DNA of 22,610 nt from CAZUEG01 sp043798775 (GCA_043798775.1 JAZDOL010000004.1:1-22610); one strand, 5' to 3'; positions 10,901-16,284 are shown, numbered from the stretch's first letter. Translations and numbers: made by a program. The notes: a model not told the origin generated them from the sequence alone.

Positions 10901-11309
10901 AAAGATAATTTCATTGGAAAAACCGATTGGCCAGAGGACAAAAGCGGAAATAGAAGCCAAGATTGCGGAAATTATTGCCCTAATAAACGAGCTCAAGACC
11001 AAACTTGCCGCTCTTCAGTCACAAGAAACCAATATTGTTAGCGGCTATAAAATCAAGGCAGGGCTGGAATTTGGTCAGACATCCGAGGATGTCAGGCAAT
11101 TGCAGATTTTTCTTAAATCTCAAGGAACAGATATTTATCCGGACGGTTTGGTGACTGGTTATTTTGGTCCAAAAACCAAAAACGCGGTTATCTATTTTCA
11201 AGAGAAGTATCAGGACGAAATCTTGAAACCGTTTGATTTAAAGAAAGGCAACGGCTATGTCGGCATCAAAACGGCAGGGGTTATCAGCCGCTTGTTGACA
11301 AATCCGTAA
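4956..11309 (+). CDS. Giant multidomain secreted surface protein (Ig-like, SdrD-B-like, carboxypeptidase-regulatory-like, FN3, peptidoglycan-binding-like domains)
   Basis: 2117 residues. The N-terminal hydrophobic segment (HIFLSAGIILSILGAYLF) is a signal peptide or anchor. Recognisable regions in order: Big_5/SbsA-like Ig domains near 191-305, 313-446 and 448-578, each with a PTNG/PDNAATSV-type opening and ISFSE strand; a further Ig-like region near 600-712; an SdrD-B-like unit near 886-985 (SGTVFKDNGAGAG, then GSEPGIDNIRV); a run of carboxypeptidase-regulatory-like beta sandwiches at about 1115-1680 (IKGKVVDASGSAIPNV, VSGQVLDDSSNPIAFAHV, ITGSVTQNSVAVSGAF, ITGQITLSGSNIAFDT); a ZU5-like region near 1700-1850; one fibronectin type III domain at 1858-1948; a charged linker and coiled coil; and a PG_binding_1-like domain at about 2028-2117. 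It probably acts outside the cell as an adhesin or stalk. Base use is richer in GCC/GGC/ACC than its neighbours, as expected for Ala/Gly/Thr-rich sequence. The ligand is unknown. Confidence 0.85.
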   Translation: MKKQHIFLSAGIILSILGAYLFQPFDTTASVTERTPATEIITSGQKIKAASGYTPLFGFGLTQDAGEKLTTITLQLVGAVSTASPSDIDGLAIFIDNGSSDDILDGTDTKVGEVLAGSINVNSPTTIAIAGGADIPAPTGDYDFIVAVKTSATISNGETVSFGVAGGTNTYTLSVGAVGATALTAANTLTADTQNPTPTNGGPQNGQISAPVQAMVDESFNENLATATVTTATVSLKANSPNTAIGAPSGSNLCATVSLSGGQRIVCDHSALTINTWYTFTITTGVTDVAGNALAANFISVWQTGSFGGGAEFNPPPFIRGTLPTAGGQLATNGKITINFSTSSMKTSGEGSILDINNIQLFLTSSGGPVGNNLFTNSTGWSWSAGTKNLRITPPTLTAGLSYRLIVKADNNPNPGDSSCGGASEPACVMSTDNMAMMPNRDFIIDFTAVVADNTAPSVVGSFPDNAATSVDRAIDDINISFSEGLDPATVSSSTVKIYCEDTDNNLSNGCNGVGSTINIGTDPLLSGISVVLDPDGRVIHISPNQILPASSKLLVQVGNAIADLVGNTTAGGANVSLRSFTTGVNINGVASDSTSPTVLFANADNFGIFITLSEAVKFGAIANTSESTSDGVNDVNNLSNWTIENSSDGSNWMQMPLSGKRTKYDSYNRTLVIDGLAMPPNQQFKATASTSIQDLSGNGMSSDSRIAQGTVKSSFETGGMMQPGATMGPVNFFNMGVSPIAVSPKSPMAGATTRYRVEFKTTTAVPLGGKITLTFPSGFSFDNNCATLPTDTFENSDINGQAPGTVAFTSIACNSVSRMVTLTLSGVGTNAGDMVRFEFQGVVNSTVPKDFSTSGYTVDIKTYNSSNTLIESMSSMPFFISVSGLRIVSGTVFKDNGAGAGIAANGIKDGSEPGIDNIRVCMGGPAIGFQCQDTSGGGAYSFPQLSDGFYHLELPPISSGAYTASSMSRDINISGSNVTENFGLQEASANFILTVAVTGAGLSGTKLDVFAFSSSGSMNMNSGGGPGAGSSVVRECTIGVNCDNVQLPLTQGRWQVGLGPWMPKDPGAPSSVPDFSFMPPRPEEVSVTASGVQSTCNSVSKKLCFTLSASSNQIKGKVVDASGSAIPNVFVMTRPAFLNESSGPATAGVSQTDSNGNFSAKVVNGTYLVEASMPGMPPSNGIECTVKDNNSSGDNNTTADVYCAGVLMVNDVSGFTSSSLTLAGVTNNDLVIRIAKGSTSVSGQVLDDSSNPIAFAHVQGMEVNDSGAPAGGWRDAPTDSSGNYTLYVSGGASGSPKKWKLSAFAPGFGELSSLTVSVTENDTLTGKNLQATSSDFGTITGSVTQNSVAVSGAFINIHGVNGGNGTVTGADGSYSLKARAGSGYTIEGFVPGQGPTTSLTGITVTASSTLSGKNLTIAQPGTIVVYVCQLTNTGAAPSAINGCASRKITTAFVDARGADGRGNGTGSNTTQGKYEIIVSAGTYTVRASNQSVGQVGSQSSVIVTGGDTVYVNILPPALYSVSGTITSLSSSCIEGTAVFLSASTNGRMMLAKVDANGAWSVSNVPAGNYSIGAGKPGCVDSAGSGSFAISNANITQADDADLARTLVLADRTITGQITLSGSNIAFDTMVMATSSTGIKAIGQVDTTQSSGNNYTLNITSDIWTIQARSDGYQSSTSSVNATSGSAIQNITLSAISGYTRKEPQPFTVKPSQGGMVKNPEISDDFELNIPAGVLGTSSNDGSVSTKETTAVANTSDQQVIGGKGIEITPKDASGQPITTVSSSSGSSATITVPYTESDIPAGYNEGQIVLASWSDEKGQWDPLSTTCDTVNNKCTATVSHFSTFATIVATGGGAPSTPSGLSATVAGSSQINLSWTAVSGATSYDVYRSDSLNGAYPRLGDEPTVGVVTSYSNTGLSAGTTYYYQVSALNDSGESAASSAVSATTQAYSGGGGTSFVNPPPTNPVEEKKEETVKEKVKEEAKIISLEKPIGQRTKAEIEAKIAEIIALINELKTKLAALQSQETNIVSGYKIKAGLEFGQTSEDVRQLQIFLKSQGTDIYPDGLVTGYFGPKTKNAVIYFQEKYQDEILKPFDLKKGNGYVGIKTAGVISRLLTNP

Positions 11310-11322
11310 AATCTGCTATTAT
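11295..11322 (+). promoter_or_regulatory. Promoter overlapping the end of the giant gene
   Basis: TTGACA, 16-bp spacer, TATTAT. The -35 box lies inside the last codons of the giant gene. No good ORF follows. A terminator-like hairpin begins about 45 nt after the expected start at 11329, so it may drive a short non-coding RNA. Confidence 0.65.
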
Positions 11323-11328
11323 GTGGTT

Positions 11329-11405
11329 GTGAGTGCACAGTAATGAGTGTACTTTGGTAAGAAAAAAGAAGCAGGAGACCTCCCTCGAGCGAGGTCTCTT
11401 GTTTT
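11329..11405 (+). ncRNA. Candidate small RNA of about 75 nt
   Basis: Bounded by the promoter at 11295-11322 and the terminator at 11375-11405. A first hairpin pairs AGTGCAC (near 11332) with GTGTACT (near 11348), with one G-U pair. The second hairpin is the terminator. The only ORF across it starts with GTG and reads into the hairpins without resembling a protein. No known RNA family is recognised. Confidence 0.4.
11375..11405 (+). terminator. Intrinsic terminator
   Basis: GAGACCTC at 11375-11382 pairs with GAGGTCTC at 11391-11398, and the interior extends the palindrome except for one mismatch. T-rich sequence (TTGTTTTGTTT) follows. Confidence 0.7.
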
Positions 11406-11481
11406 GTTTCGGACCATTTATTATTGAGGATGTAAAAATTAGTAATGTTGTTTATGTTTTCGAAAAAAGCGCTCGGCAATA

Positions 11482-11615
11482 TGGTTTCTGGGTCGCTCGT
11501 TTCGCCCAGCGCGCGAAACTCGCTCACGCCGGGCATCTAAAGCGCTCACTCTTTTCGTCAACCTTCGGTTGACGAAAAACCATGCCCGTTCGCGGCCCGG
11601 AGTGTCCCAGAAACC
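11482..11615. repeat. 134-nt nested inverted-repeat element (MITE-like or structured RNA)
   Basis: Outer arms TGGTTTCTGGG (11482-11492) and CCCAGAAACCA (11605-11615) are perfect. Inside are hairpin A, GTTTCGC/GCGAAAC (11499-11505/11513-11519), and stem B, CGGGCAT/ATGCCCG (11530-11536/11582-11588). Stem B is capped by a perfect 12-bp stem with a TTC loop (11552-11563/11567-11578). The element is richer in G+C than its surroundings. The reading frames crossing it are low-complexity and do not look like proteins. It may be a non-autonomous mobile repeat or a folded RNA. No transposase is in the window. Confidence 0.6.
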
Positions 11616-11673
11616 AATTACCTCGCTTAAAAGACAAACAACATTTAGTTAATCAAATATCGTCTCATAAACA

Positions 11674-11701
11674 TTGTCTAAAATACCCTTATTGGTATAA
11701 T
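11674..11701 (+). promoter_or_regulatory. Promoter of murB
   Basis: TTGTCT, 16-bp spacer, consensus TATAAT. The predicted start near 11708 coincides with the first base of the hairpin leader. Confidence 0.7.
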
Positions 11702-11707
11702 AAATGC

Positions 11708-11763
11708 GAGCCGGGGGCTAGCGCTCACATTTCTTACCATATGGAGTCACACTCCCCCGGCTC
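11708..11763 (+). promoter_or_regulatory. Hairpin leader of murB
   Basis: A perfect 10-bp stem, GAGCCGGGGG (11708-11717) with CCCCCGGCTC (11754-11763), encloses a 36-nt loop and is followed by ATTTTAATATTT. It begins at the predicted transcription start and ends 15 nt before ATG 11779. It could be an RNA-stabilising 5' stem, a leaky terminator or a riboswitch-like element. It matches no riboswitch class I recognise. Confidence 0.5.
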
Positions 11764-11778
11764 ATTTTAATATTTAAT

Positions 11779-12801
11779 ATGCGTTTCTATCAAATGAGAA
11801 GCAAGAATATCGCCGAGTTTATTAAGGCGTTCCCGAGCATTCAGGAAAATATCCCGTTAAAAAATCACACCGGGTATCGCATCGGCGGGTCGGCGCGTTT
11901 TTTTCTTGTTGCTAAAAAACCAGAGGATATAATAACGGCGATTACGATTGCTCAAAAAAATAAAATAAACTTTGAAGTTATCGGCGGCGGATATAATTTA
12001 TTGGTTAGCGATAAGGGATACGACGGCTTGGCGATCAAGATGCAAATAACAGACTATCGGGTAACTGAAAACAAGGGGGGCTGTGAAATTAATTGTGGGA
12101 GCGGTACCTGCCTATCAACTATCGTGAAAGAAACAACAGAAAGAGGGCTTACTGGCTTTGAGTGGGCGAGCGGAATTCCAGGAACGATCGGTGGCTCTAT
12201 TTATGGCAACGCCGCGGCGTTTAGGGGAACGATGGCCGATTGCGTTTCCGATGTAACGGTGTTTGACTCTAAAGCGCTTAGGGTAGATTCATTATGCGAA
12301 CAAAATGATTTTTGCTTCAAGTATCGCTCAAGTCGATTTAAGAAAAACAAGAATTTAATAATTTTATCGGCAACGTTAAAATTTAAATACGGCGATAAGG
12401 AAAAAATCAAAGACGAAGTAAGACATCATTTAGAATATCGTAAAAAGAATCATCCGTTAGAATATCCATCGGCGGGCAGTGTTTTCAAAAATTTTGAAAT
12501 TAATTCAAAAAAGAATATTAAAATCGCGGACACCTTCTTTAGAACCAATCCGAAATTCGATTTCTTTAAGGGAAAAGGATTTATTCCGGCGGGAATGGTA
12601 ATCGAATCCTGCGGGTTAAGGGGGAAGCAAATCGGGGGAGCGCAAATATCAGAAAAACACGCTAATTTTATTGTGAATAAACACGACGCATCCGCCAATG
12701 ATATTTTGGCGCTGATAAGAATTGTTAAAACACAGGCATTAAAAAAAGCCGGTATTTTAGTGAACGAAGAAATTCAATATTTAGGTTTTAAAAAATCATA
12801 A
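11779..12801 (+). CDS. murB: UDP-N-acetylenolpyruvoylglucosamine reductase
   Basis: 340 residues. MurB uses FAD and NADPH to reduce enolpyruvyl-UDP-GlcNAc to UDP-MurNAc, the second committed step of cytoplasmic peptidoglycan precursor synthesis. The FAD-binding (PP-loop) half shows NHTGYRIGG and IGGGYNLLVSDKG (near 68-80), then GFEWASGIPGTIGGSIYGNA. The substrate-binding half has KYRSSRFKKN and the PSAGSVFKNF motif with the catalytic serine at residue 234. Near the end come ESCGLRGKQIGGAQISEKH and NEEIQYLG. The compact C-terminal half suggests the short (type II) class. An alternative start is ATG 11794. It has its own promoter and stem-loop leader and is not in an operon with other mur genes here. 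Confidence 0.93.
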   Translation: MRFYQMRSKNIAEFIKAFPSIQENIPLKNHTGYRIGGSARFFLVAKKPEDIITAITIAQKNKINFEVIGGGYNLLVSDKGYDGLAIKMQITDYRVTENKGGCEINCGSGTCLSTIVKETTERGLTGFEWASGIPGTIGGSIYGNAAAFRGTMADCVSDVTVFDSKALRVDSLCEQNDFCFKYRSSRFKKNKNLIILSATLKFKYGDKEKIKDEVRHHLEYRKKNHPLEYPSAGSVFKNFEINSKKNIKIADTFFRTNPKFDFFKGKGFIPAGMVIESCGLRGKQIGGAQISEKHANFIVNKHDASANDILALIRIVKTQALKKAGILVNEEIQYLGFKKS

Positions 12802-12970
12802 CAAAAGTTGTTAAATAGAAATAATATAATTTTTATAAAAAATATAAGAATTATATTGGCAAAAAGAAGTAAAATGACAAGAGTAATGCGATTGATCGGG
12901 CAACTTATTGTTAAAATAGTTTTCCACACTTGACAATATTTCCCATAATGAAAAAATGAATCAACAAACA

Positions 12971-13062
12971 ATTGATAGTAGGTCGGCTATCAATATTAAA
13001 AAATAATATTGTCCAAAATTATTGAAGAAGAAGACCATTGAACGATTCATAATATTGGACAA
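12971..13062 (+). promoter_or_regulatory. Two hairpins upstream of a tiny lysine-rich ORF
   Basis: First stem ATTGATAG/CTATCAAT (12971-12978/12987-12994). Second stem TTGTCCAAAATT/AATATTGGACAA (13009-13020/13051-13062) with one mismatch and a 30-nt loop, ending 10 nt before ATG 13073. They could be the leader of the tiny ORF or the body of a small RNA ending at the terminator near 13172. A weak promoter-like pair (TTTCCA, 17 bp, CATAAT) lies at 12921-12949. The rest of 12802-12970 is AT-rich and shows nothing else except AT-only inverted repeats. Confidence 0.4.
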
Positions 13063-13072
13063 CAGCATTAAA

Positions 13073-13120
13073 ATGCCAGGCAAAAAAAAAGCAAAGAAAG
13101 CACCAGCAAAAAAGAAGTAG
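13073..13120 (+). CDS. Possible 15-residue lysine/alanine-rich peptide
   Basis: The reading frame gives MPGKKKAKKAPAKKK: nine lysines, no acidic residues. It resembles the basic tails of histone-H1-like and ribosomal proteins, and could bind nucleic acid if made. It is too short to judge by coding statistics. In its favour are a preceding structured leader and a strong terminator starting 7 nt after the stop. Against it, no Shine-Dalgarno is present, and the A-rich sequence would encode lysines by chance. Confidence 0.35.
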   Translation: MPGKKKAKKAPAKKK

Positions 13121-13127
13121 TTTCTTA

Positions 13128-13177
13128 CCCCCCGAACATTCTTTATCAACACGCTTGATATCGATCGGGGGGTTTCT
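13128..13177 (+). terminator. Terminator-like long hairpin
   Basis: CCCCCCGA (13128-13135) pairs with TCGGGGGG (13165-13172). An inner hairpin ATCAA-CACGC-TTGAT is stacked inside, and TTTCTTATTC follows. It closes the short transcription unit upstream of secA. Confidence 0.65.
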
Positions 13178-13207
13178 TATTCTGCTTTTTTTATAGCAAC
13201 TATTCAC

Positions 13208-13232
13208 GAGAACCAACGGTTCTCTTTTTTTT
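13208..13232 (+). terminator. Intrinsic terminator upstream of secA
   Basis: GAGAACC-AAC-GGTTCTC followed by eight T residues. It insulates secA from upstream transcription. No convincing promoter consensus was found between it and secA. Confidence 0.85.
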
Positions 13233-13277
13233 GAGGCGTTCTGTACAGCTAATCTTTTTTACGTTAATCTGGAGAAT

Positions 13278-15755
13278 ATGTCGTTTATAAGTACAGTATT
13301 TGGCAACAATAACGAGCGGTATATTAAGAGTTTAATCCCGCTAATAAGTAAAATCGGCGAATCTGAAAATTCGCTGGTTTCTCTAACGGATCTTGAGCTT
13401 AAAGAAAGGAGGGAAAAGTTAAAAGAACGGTTAACCAACGGCGAAGATTTAGACAATATTTTAGTTGAAGCGTTTGCCTTGGTTAGAGAAGCGGCAAAAA
13501 GAACGCTTAATCAACGACCATTTGATACCCAGATGATTGCCGGTGTTGTTTTACATCAAGGAAAGATTACCGAAATGAAAACCGGAGAAGGTAAAACATT
13601 GGCGGCAACAATGCCATTGTTTTTGAATGCGTTATCCGGTAATGGATGTTATCTTGTCACCGTTAATGATTATCTGGCAAAAAGAGATATGGTATGGATG
13701 GGGCAGATTTTTAATGCCTTAGGATTAACGGTTAGTTGTATCGTTCACGACGCATCGTATTTGTATGACGCGGATTATCAAACCCAGACATTGCCCAGTG
13801 GCGTCGAGATGTCGTCCGATCAGGAAAGAGATAAAGTTGGGGGATTCAAAGTTATCAATAGCTACCTGCGGCCGGTTAACAGAAAGGATGCGTATTTGGC
13901 GGATATTACTTATGGCACGAATAGCGAATTCGGATTTGATTACCTGAAAGATAATATGGTTTACGATTTGAACGATCAAAACCAGCGTGGTTTTAATTAT
14001 GCGATTATTGATGAGGTAGATTCGATTTTAATTGATGAGGCGCGCACTCCCTTGATTATTTCCGCGCCCGATACCGAGTCGTCAAAGTGGTATCACGAAT
14101 TCAGCCGGGTTATCCCGAAGCTGATAAAAGATGAAGATTATGAAATTGATGAAAAAATGCGGGCGGCAACCCTTACCGAGGTGGGAATCGATAAGATTGA
14201 AAAATTGATGGGAATGGAAAATATCTACGAAGAGCGGGGAATGAAATTTTTACATTATATGGAACAGTCGCTTAAGGCAGAGACCTTATTTAGAAAAGAT
14301 AAAGAATATGTCGTTAAAAATGGGGAGATTGTTATTGTTGATGATTTTACCGGAAGATTGCTTTACGGGCGCAGATATTCCGGTGGTCTCCATCAGGCGA
14401 TTGAAGCGAAAGAAGGAGTCCGGGTTCAAGAAGAGTCGCTAACCTTGGCCTCGGTAACATTTCAGAATTTTTTCAGAATGTTTAGCAAATTGGCGGGAAT
14501 GACGGGGACAGCGACAACATCCGCCGAAGAATTCGATAAGGTGTATCATTTGGAGGTGGTAACGATTCCCACCAATAAGCCGATGATTCGTCGCGATATG
14601 GCGGATAAGATATATAAAAATGAGGCAGGGAAATTTCGCGCTGTTGTTTTGGAAATAAAAGCGCGGCATGAGAAGGGGCAACCCCTATTGGTTGGGACAA
14701 CATCAATCGAAAAGAATGAGACGTTGAGTCAATTATTAAGTCGTGAAGGCGTAAGCCATCAACTATTAAATGCCAAAAATAACGAAAAAGAAGGAGAAAT
14801 CATCGCTCAAGCGGGCCGGTTTGGCGCGGTTACGGTGGCAACAAATATGGCCGGCCGCGGGGTGGACATTATCTTAGGAGGCAATCCGCCGGACAAAGAA
14901 GATGCCGATAAGGTATTACAGGCGGGAGGTCTTCATGTTATTGGCACCGAACGCCACGAAGCCCGAAGAATTGACAATCAATTGCGGGGCCGCTCCGGCC
15001 GTCAGGGCGACGCGGGATCGAGTCAGTTTTTCATCTCTATGGAAGATGAGTTAATGCGCCGTTTTCAAGGCGACCGCTTGAAATCGATGATGGAGAAGTT
15101 TAAGATTCCTGACGACGAGGCGATTGAAATGAAAATGATTTCTAATGCTTTAGAAGACGCGCAGGCAAAGGTGGAAGGAGCGAATTTTGACGCTCGGAAA
15201 AATTTGTTGGAGTACGACGATGTGATGAATAAACATCGGCAAACATTTTATGGCAAAAGACGAGAGATAATCGAATCGGCTACCAATGGGTTGGGATTAC
15301 GCGACAAAATCATCGCGATGATCGAAAAAGCGGGATACCAGAAAGATGAATACGAGAAAAAAGAAACAGAGGTCGGTCCTGATAATATGCGCCAGCTGGA
15401 CCGGATTGTTTGCGTCAGAGTAATGGACCTTTTGTGGTTGGAACATTTGGAAAATATGGAACATCTGATGGATTCGGTACGGCTTAGAGCGTATGGCCAG
15501 AAAGATCCGCTCGTGGAATATAAAACCGAGGGGCATCAGTTATTTCAAAAAATGATGGAAACATTGGAAAAAGAAATCGTTGAGGCGATTTTGAAATTCA
15601 AAGCCCAGCCAACAGTTATCGAAAAAAATCAGACACCGCAAGGAGTATCGATTCACGAAAAAGAACCCGGCCGCAACGATCCTTGCCCATGCAAAGCGAC
15701 TAAAGCAGATGGGTCGCCTGTTAAGTACAAGCATTGCCACGGCAAGAACCGATAG
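13278..15755 (+). CDS. secA: Preprotein translocase ATPase SecA
   Basis: 825 residues. SecA is the motor that pushes unfolded preproteins through SecYEG using ATP. Visible motifs: Walker A MKTGEGKT at 100-107 (Lys106), DEVDSILIDEARTPLIIS from Asp245, GTTSIEKNETLSQLL, the helicase-like TNMAGRGVDIILGG, and GTERHEARRIDNQLRGRSGRQGD. The C-terminus is a SEC-C zinc-binding tail, GRNDPCPC then KYKHCHGKNR, with Cys803, Cys805, Cys820 and His821. The spacing CxC-x14-CH is six residues longer than the common CxC-x8-CH. GGAG lies three bases before ATG 13278, one of the few Shine-Dalgarno-like sites in the window. Five displaced copies of the tail segment follow the stop codon. The giant secreted proteins upstream would be natural SecA clients. 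Confidence 0.97.
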   Translation: MSFISTVFGNNNERYIKSLIPLISKIGESENSLVSLTDLELKERREKLKERLTNGEDLDNILVEAFALVREAAKRTLNQRPFDTQMIAGVVLHQGKITEMKTGEGKTLAATMPLFLNALSGNGCYLVTVNDYLAKRDMVWMGQIFNALGLTVSCIVHDASYLYDADYQTQTLPSGVEMSSDQERDKVGGFKVINSYLRPVNRKDAYLADITYGTNSEFGFDYLKDNMVYDLNDQNQRGFNYAIIDEVDSILIDEARTPLIISAPDTESSKWYHEFSRVIPKLIKDEDYEIDEKMRAATLTEVGIDKIEKLMGMENIYEERGMKFLHYMEQSLKAETLFRKDKEYVVKNGEIVIVDDFTGRLLYGRRYSGGLHQAIEAKEGVRVQEESLTLASVTFQNFFRMFSKLAGMTGTATTSAEEFDKVYHLEVVTIPTNKPMIRRDMADKIYKNEAGKFRAVVLEIKARHEKGQPLLVGTTSIEKNETLSQLLSREGVSHQLLNAKNNEKEGEIIAQAGRFGAVTVATNMAGRGVDIILGGNPPDKEDADKVLQAGGLHVIGTERHEARRIDNQLRGRSGRQGDAGSSQFFISMEDELMRRFQGDRLKSMMEKFKIPDDEAIEMKMISNALEDAQAKVEGANFDARKNLLEYDDVMNKHRQTFYGKRREIIESATNGLGLRDKIIAMIEKAGYQKDEYEKKETEVGPDNMRQLDRIVCVRVMDLLWLEHLENMEHLMDSVRLRAYGQKDPLVEYKTEGHQLFQKMMETLEKEIVEAILKFKAQPTVIEKNQTPQGVSIHEKEPGRNDPCPCKATKADGSPVKYKHCHGKNR

Positions 15756-15775
15756 ATTATCGATAACTCGAGCGA

Positions 15776-15819
15776 AGTCCTTCCGTAGTCCTGAGCGAAA
15801 TCGAAGGGCGAAGGAGGAC
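15776..15819. repeat. REP-like hairpin repeat, copy 1
   Basis: GTCCT arms pair twice with AGGAC around an internal loop. The core is TCCTGAGCGAAATCGAAGG. Similar TCCTGAGCGAAGTCGAAGGA hairpins are, from memory, common intergenic repeats in many bacteria. Its right arm ends exactly at the Asp-Gly codons of the following tail fragment. Confidence 0.65.
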
Positions 15820-15858
15820 GGCTCGGGAAAAAAGTATAAGAGATGTCACGGGAGTTAG
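15811..15858 (+). pseudogene. Orphan SEC-C tail fragment 1 (glycine type)
   Basis: Reads KEDGSGKKYKRCHGS then TAG. This is the second half of a SecA SEC-C zinc motif without the preceding GRNDPCPC part and without a start codon. It differs from fragment 3 at ten of twelve codons from DG to HG, all silent. It cannot be expressed as it stands. Confidence 0.8.
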
Positions 15859-15892
15859 TTACAAATAGTCATTGGGTAGGTTTTTCAAGATA

Positions 15893-15925
15893 CTCGCCCC
15901 GCGAAGCTTTAGCGAAGTGGGGGAG
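15893..15925. repeat. Second intergenic hairpin repeat type
   Basis: CTCGCCCC and GGGGGAG form an imperfect stem around GCGAAGCTTTAGCGAAGT. The stretch 15859-15892 before it shows nothing else. The hairpin abuts the next tail fragment, as the first repeat type does. Confidence 0.5.
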
Positions 15926-15984
15926 CGAAAAAAGCAGATGGGTCGCCTGTTAAGTATAAGAACTGTCACGGCAAAAACCGTTGA
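15925..15984 (+). pseudogene. Orphan SEC-C tail fragment 2 (proline type)
   Basis: Reads AKKADGSPVKYKNCHGKNR then TGA, nearly the same as the present secA end. DNA identity to the secA copy is high, with five silent or stop-codon changes and one His-to-Asn change. It is a relatively young duplicate. Confidence 0.8.
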
Positions 15985-16004
15985 TTTATTGATAACCTAA
16001 GCGG

Positions 16005-16048
16005 AGTCCTTCCGTAGTCCTGAGCGAAATCGAAGGACGAAGGAGGAT
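16005..16048. repeat. REP-like hairpin repeat, copy 2
   Basis: Nearly identical to the repeat at 15776, offset by 229 bp. It again ends at the Asp-Gly codons of a tail fragment. Confidence 0.65.
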
Positions 16049-16087
16049 GGCAGTGGTAAGAAATACAAACGCTGTCATGGTATATAA
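16040..16087 (+). pseudogene. Orphan SEC-C tail fragment 3 (glycine type)
   Basis: Reads KEDGSGKKYKRCHGI then TAA. The protein is the same as fragment 1 up to the last residue, but almost every codon differs (for example AGT against TCG for Ser, CGC against AGA for Arg). Confidence 0.8.
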
Positions 16088-16093
16088 ATTATC

Positions 16094-16226
16094 AACAACA
16101 AAATTTAAAAGTACCGATAGTTCAAATCCCAGCGAGATTTGACTATCTATATTCTCGTTCCGCCAGTCACCCTGCGGGTGACACCATGCTGGCGGAACTG
16201 CGAAGATTACTTTTAAATTTGTTGTT
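16094..16226. repeat. 133-nt nested inverted-repeat element
   Basis: Outer arms of 19-20 nt (16094-16113 and 16208-16226) are complementary except for one extra A. Inside are hairpin 1 (GATAGT-T-CAAATC with GATTTGACTATC, 16116-16147) and hairpin 2 (GTTCCGCCAG with CTGGCGGAAC, 16157-16198), which has a further GTCACCC/GGGTGAC stem. The plan, a closing stem over two hairpins in about 134 nt, is the same as in the element at 11482-11615, though the sequences differ. Candidate MITE or structured RNA. The DNA on to 16284 shows nothing else. Confidence 0.6.
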
Positions 16227-16284
16227 TAACATCATATAGCTTAACTACGGAATGCCGCCAAAAATAACTCATCTTCTAGATCGC

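Larger units (their letters stand above)
15695..16087 (+). repeat. 229-bp tandem duplication covering the secA 3' end and hairpin repeat
   Basis: The last secA codons at 15705 recur at 15934. The hairpin repeat at 15777 recurs at 16006, and the glycine-type tail at 15811 recurs at 16040, always with a 229-bp offset. The unit order is proline-type tail, hairpin repeat, glycine-type tail. Similarity stops after the second glycine-type tail. Confidence 0.8.

Noticed and set aside
11333..11770. Two reading frames of 79 and 62 codons between the giant gene and murB
   Set aside because: They run through the terminator, the inverted-repeat element and the murB promoter. Their composition follows the stems, not a protein.
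12802..13200. tmRNA or another housekeeping RNA before secA
   Set aside because: No tRNA-like ends, T-loop sequence or tag-peptide context is present. The stems are better explained as a short leader plus terminator.
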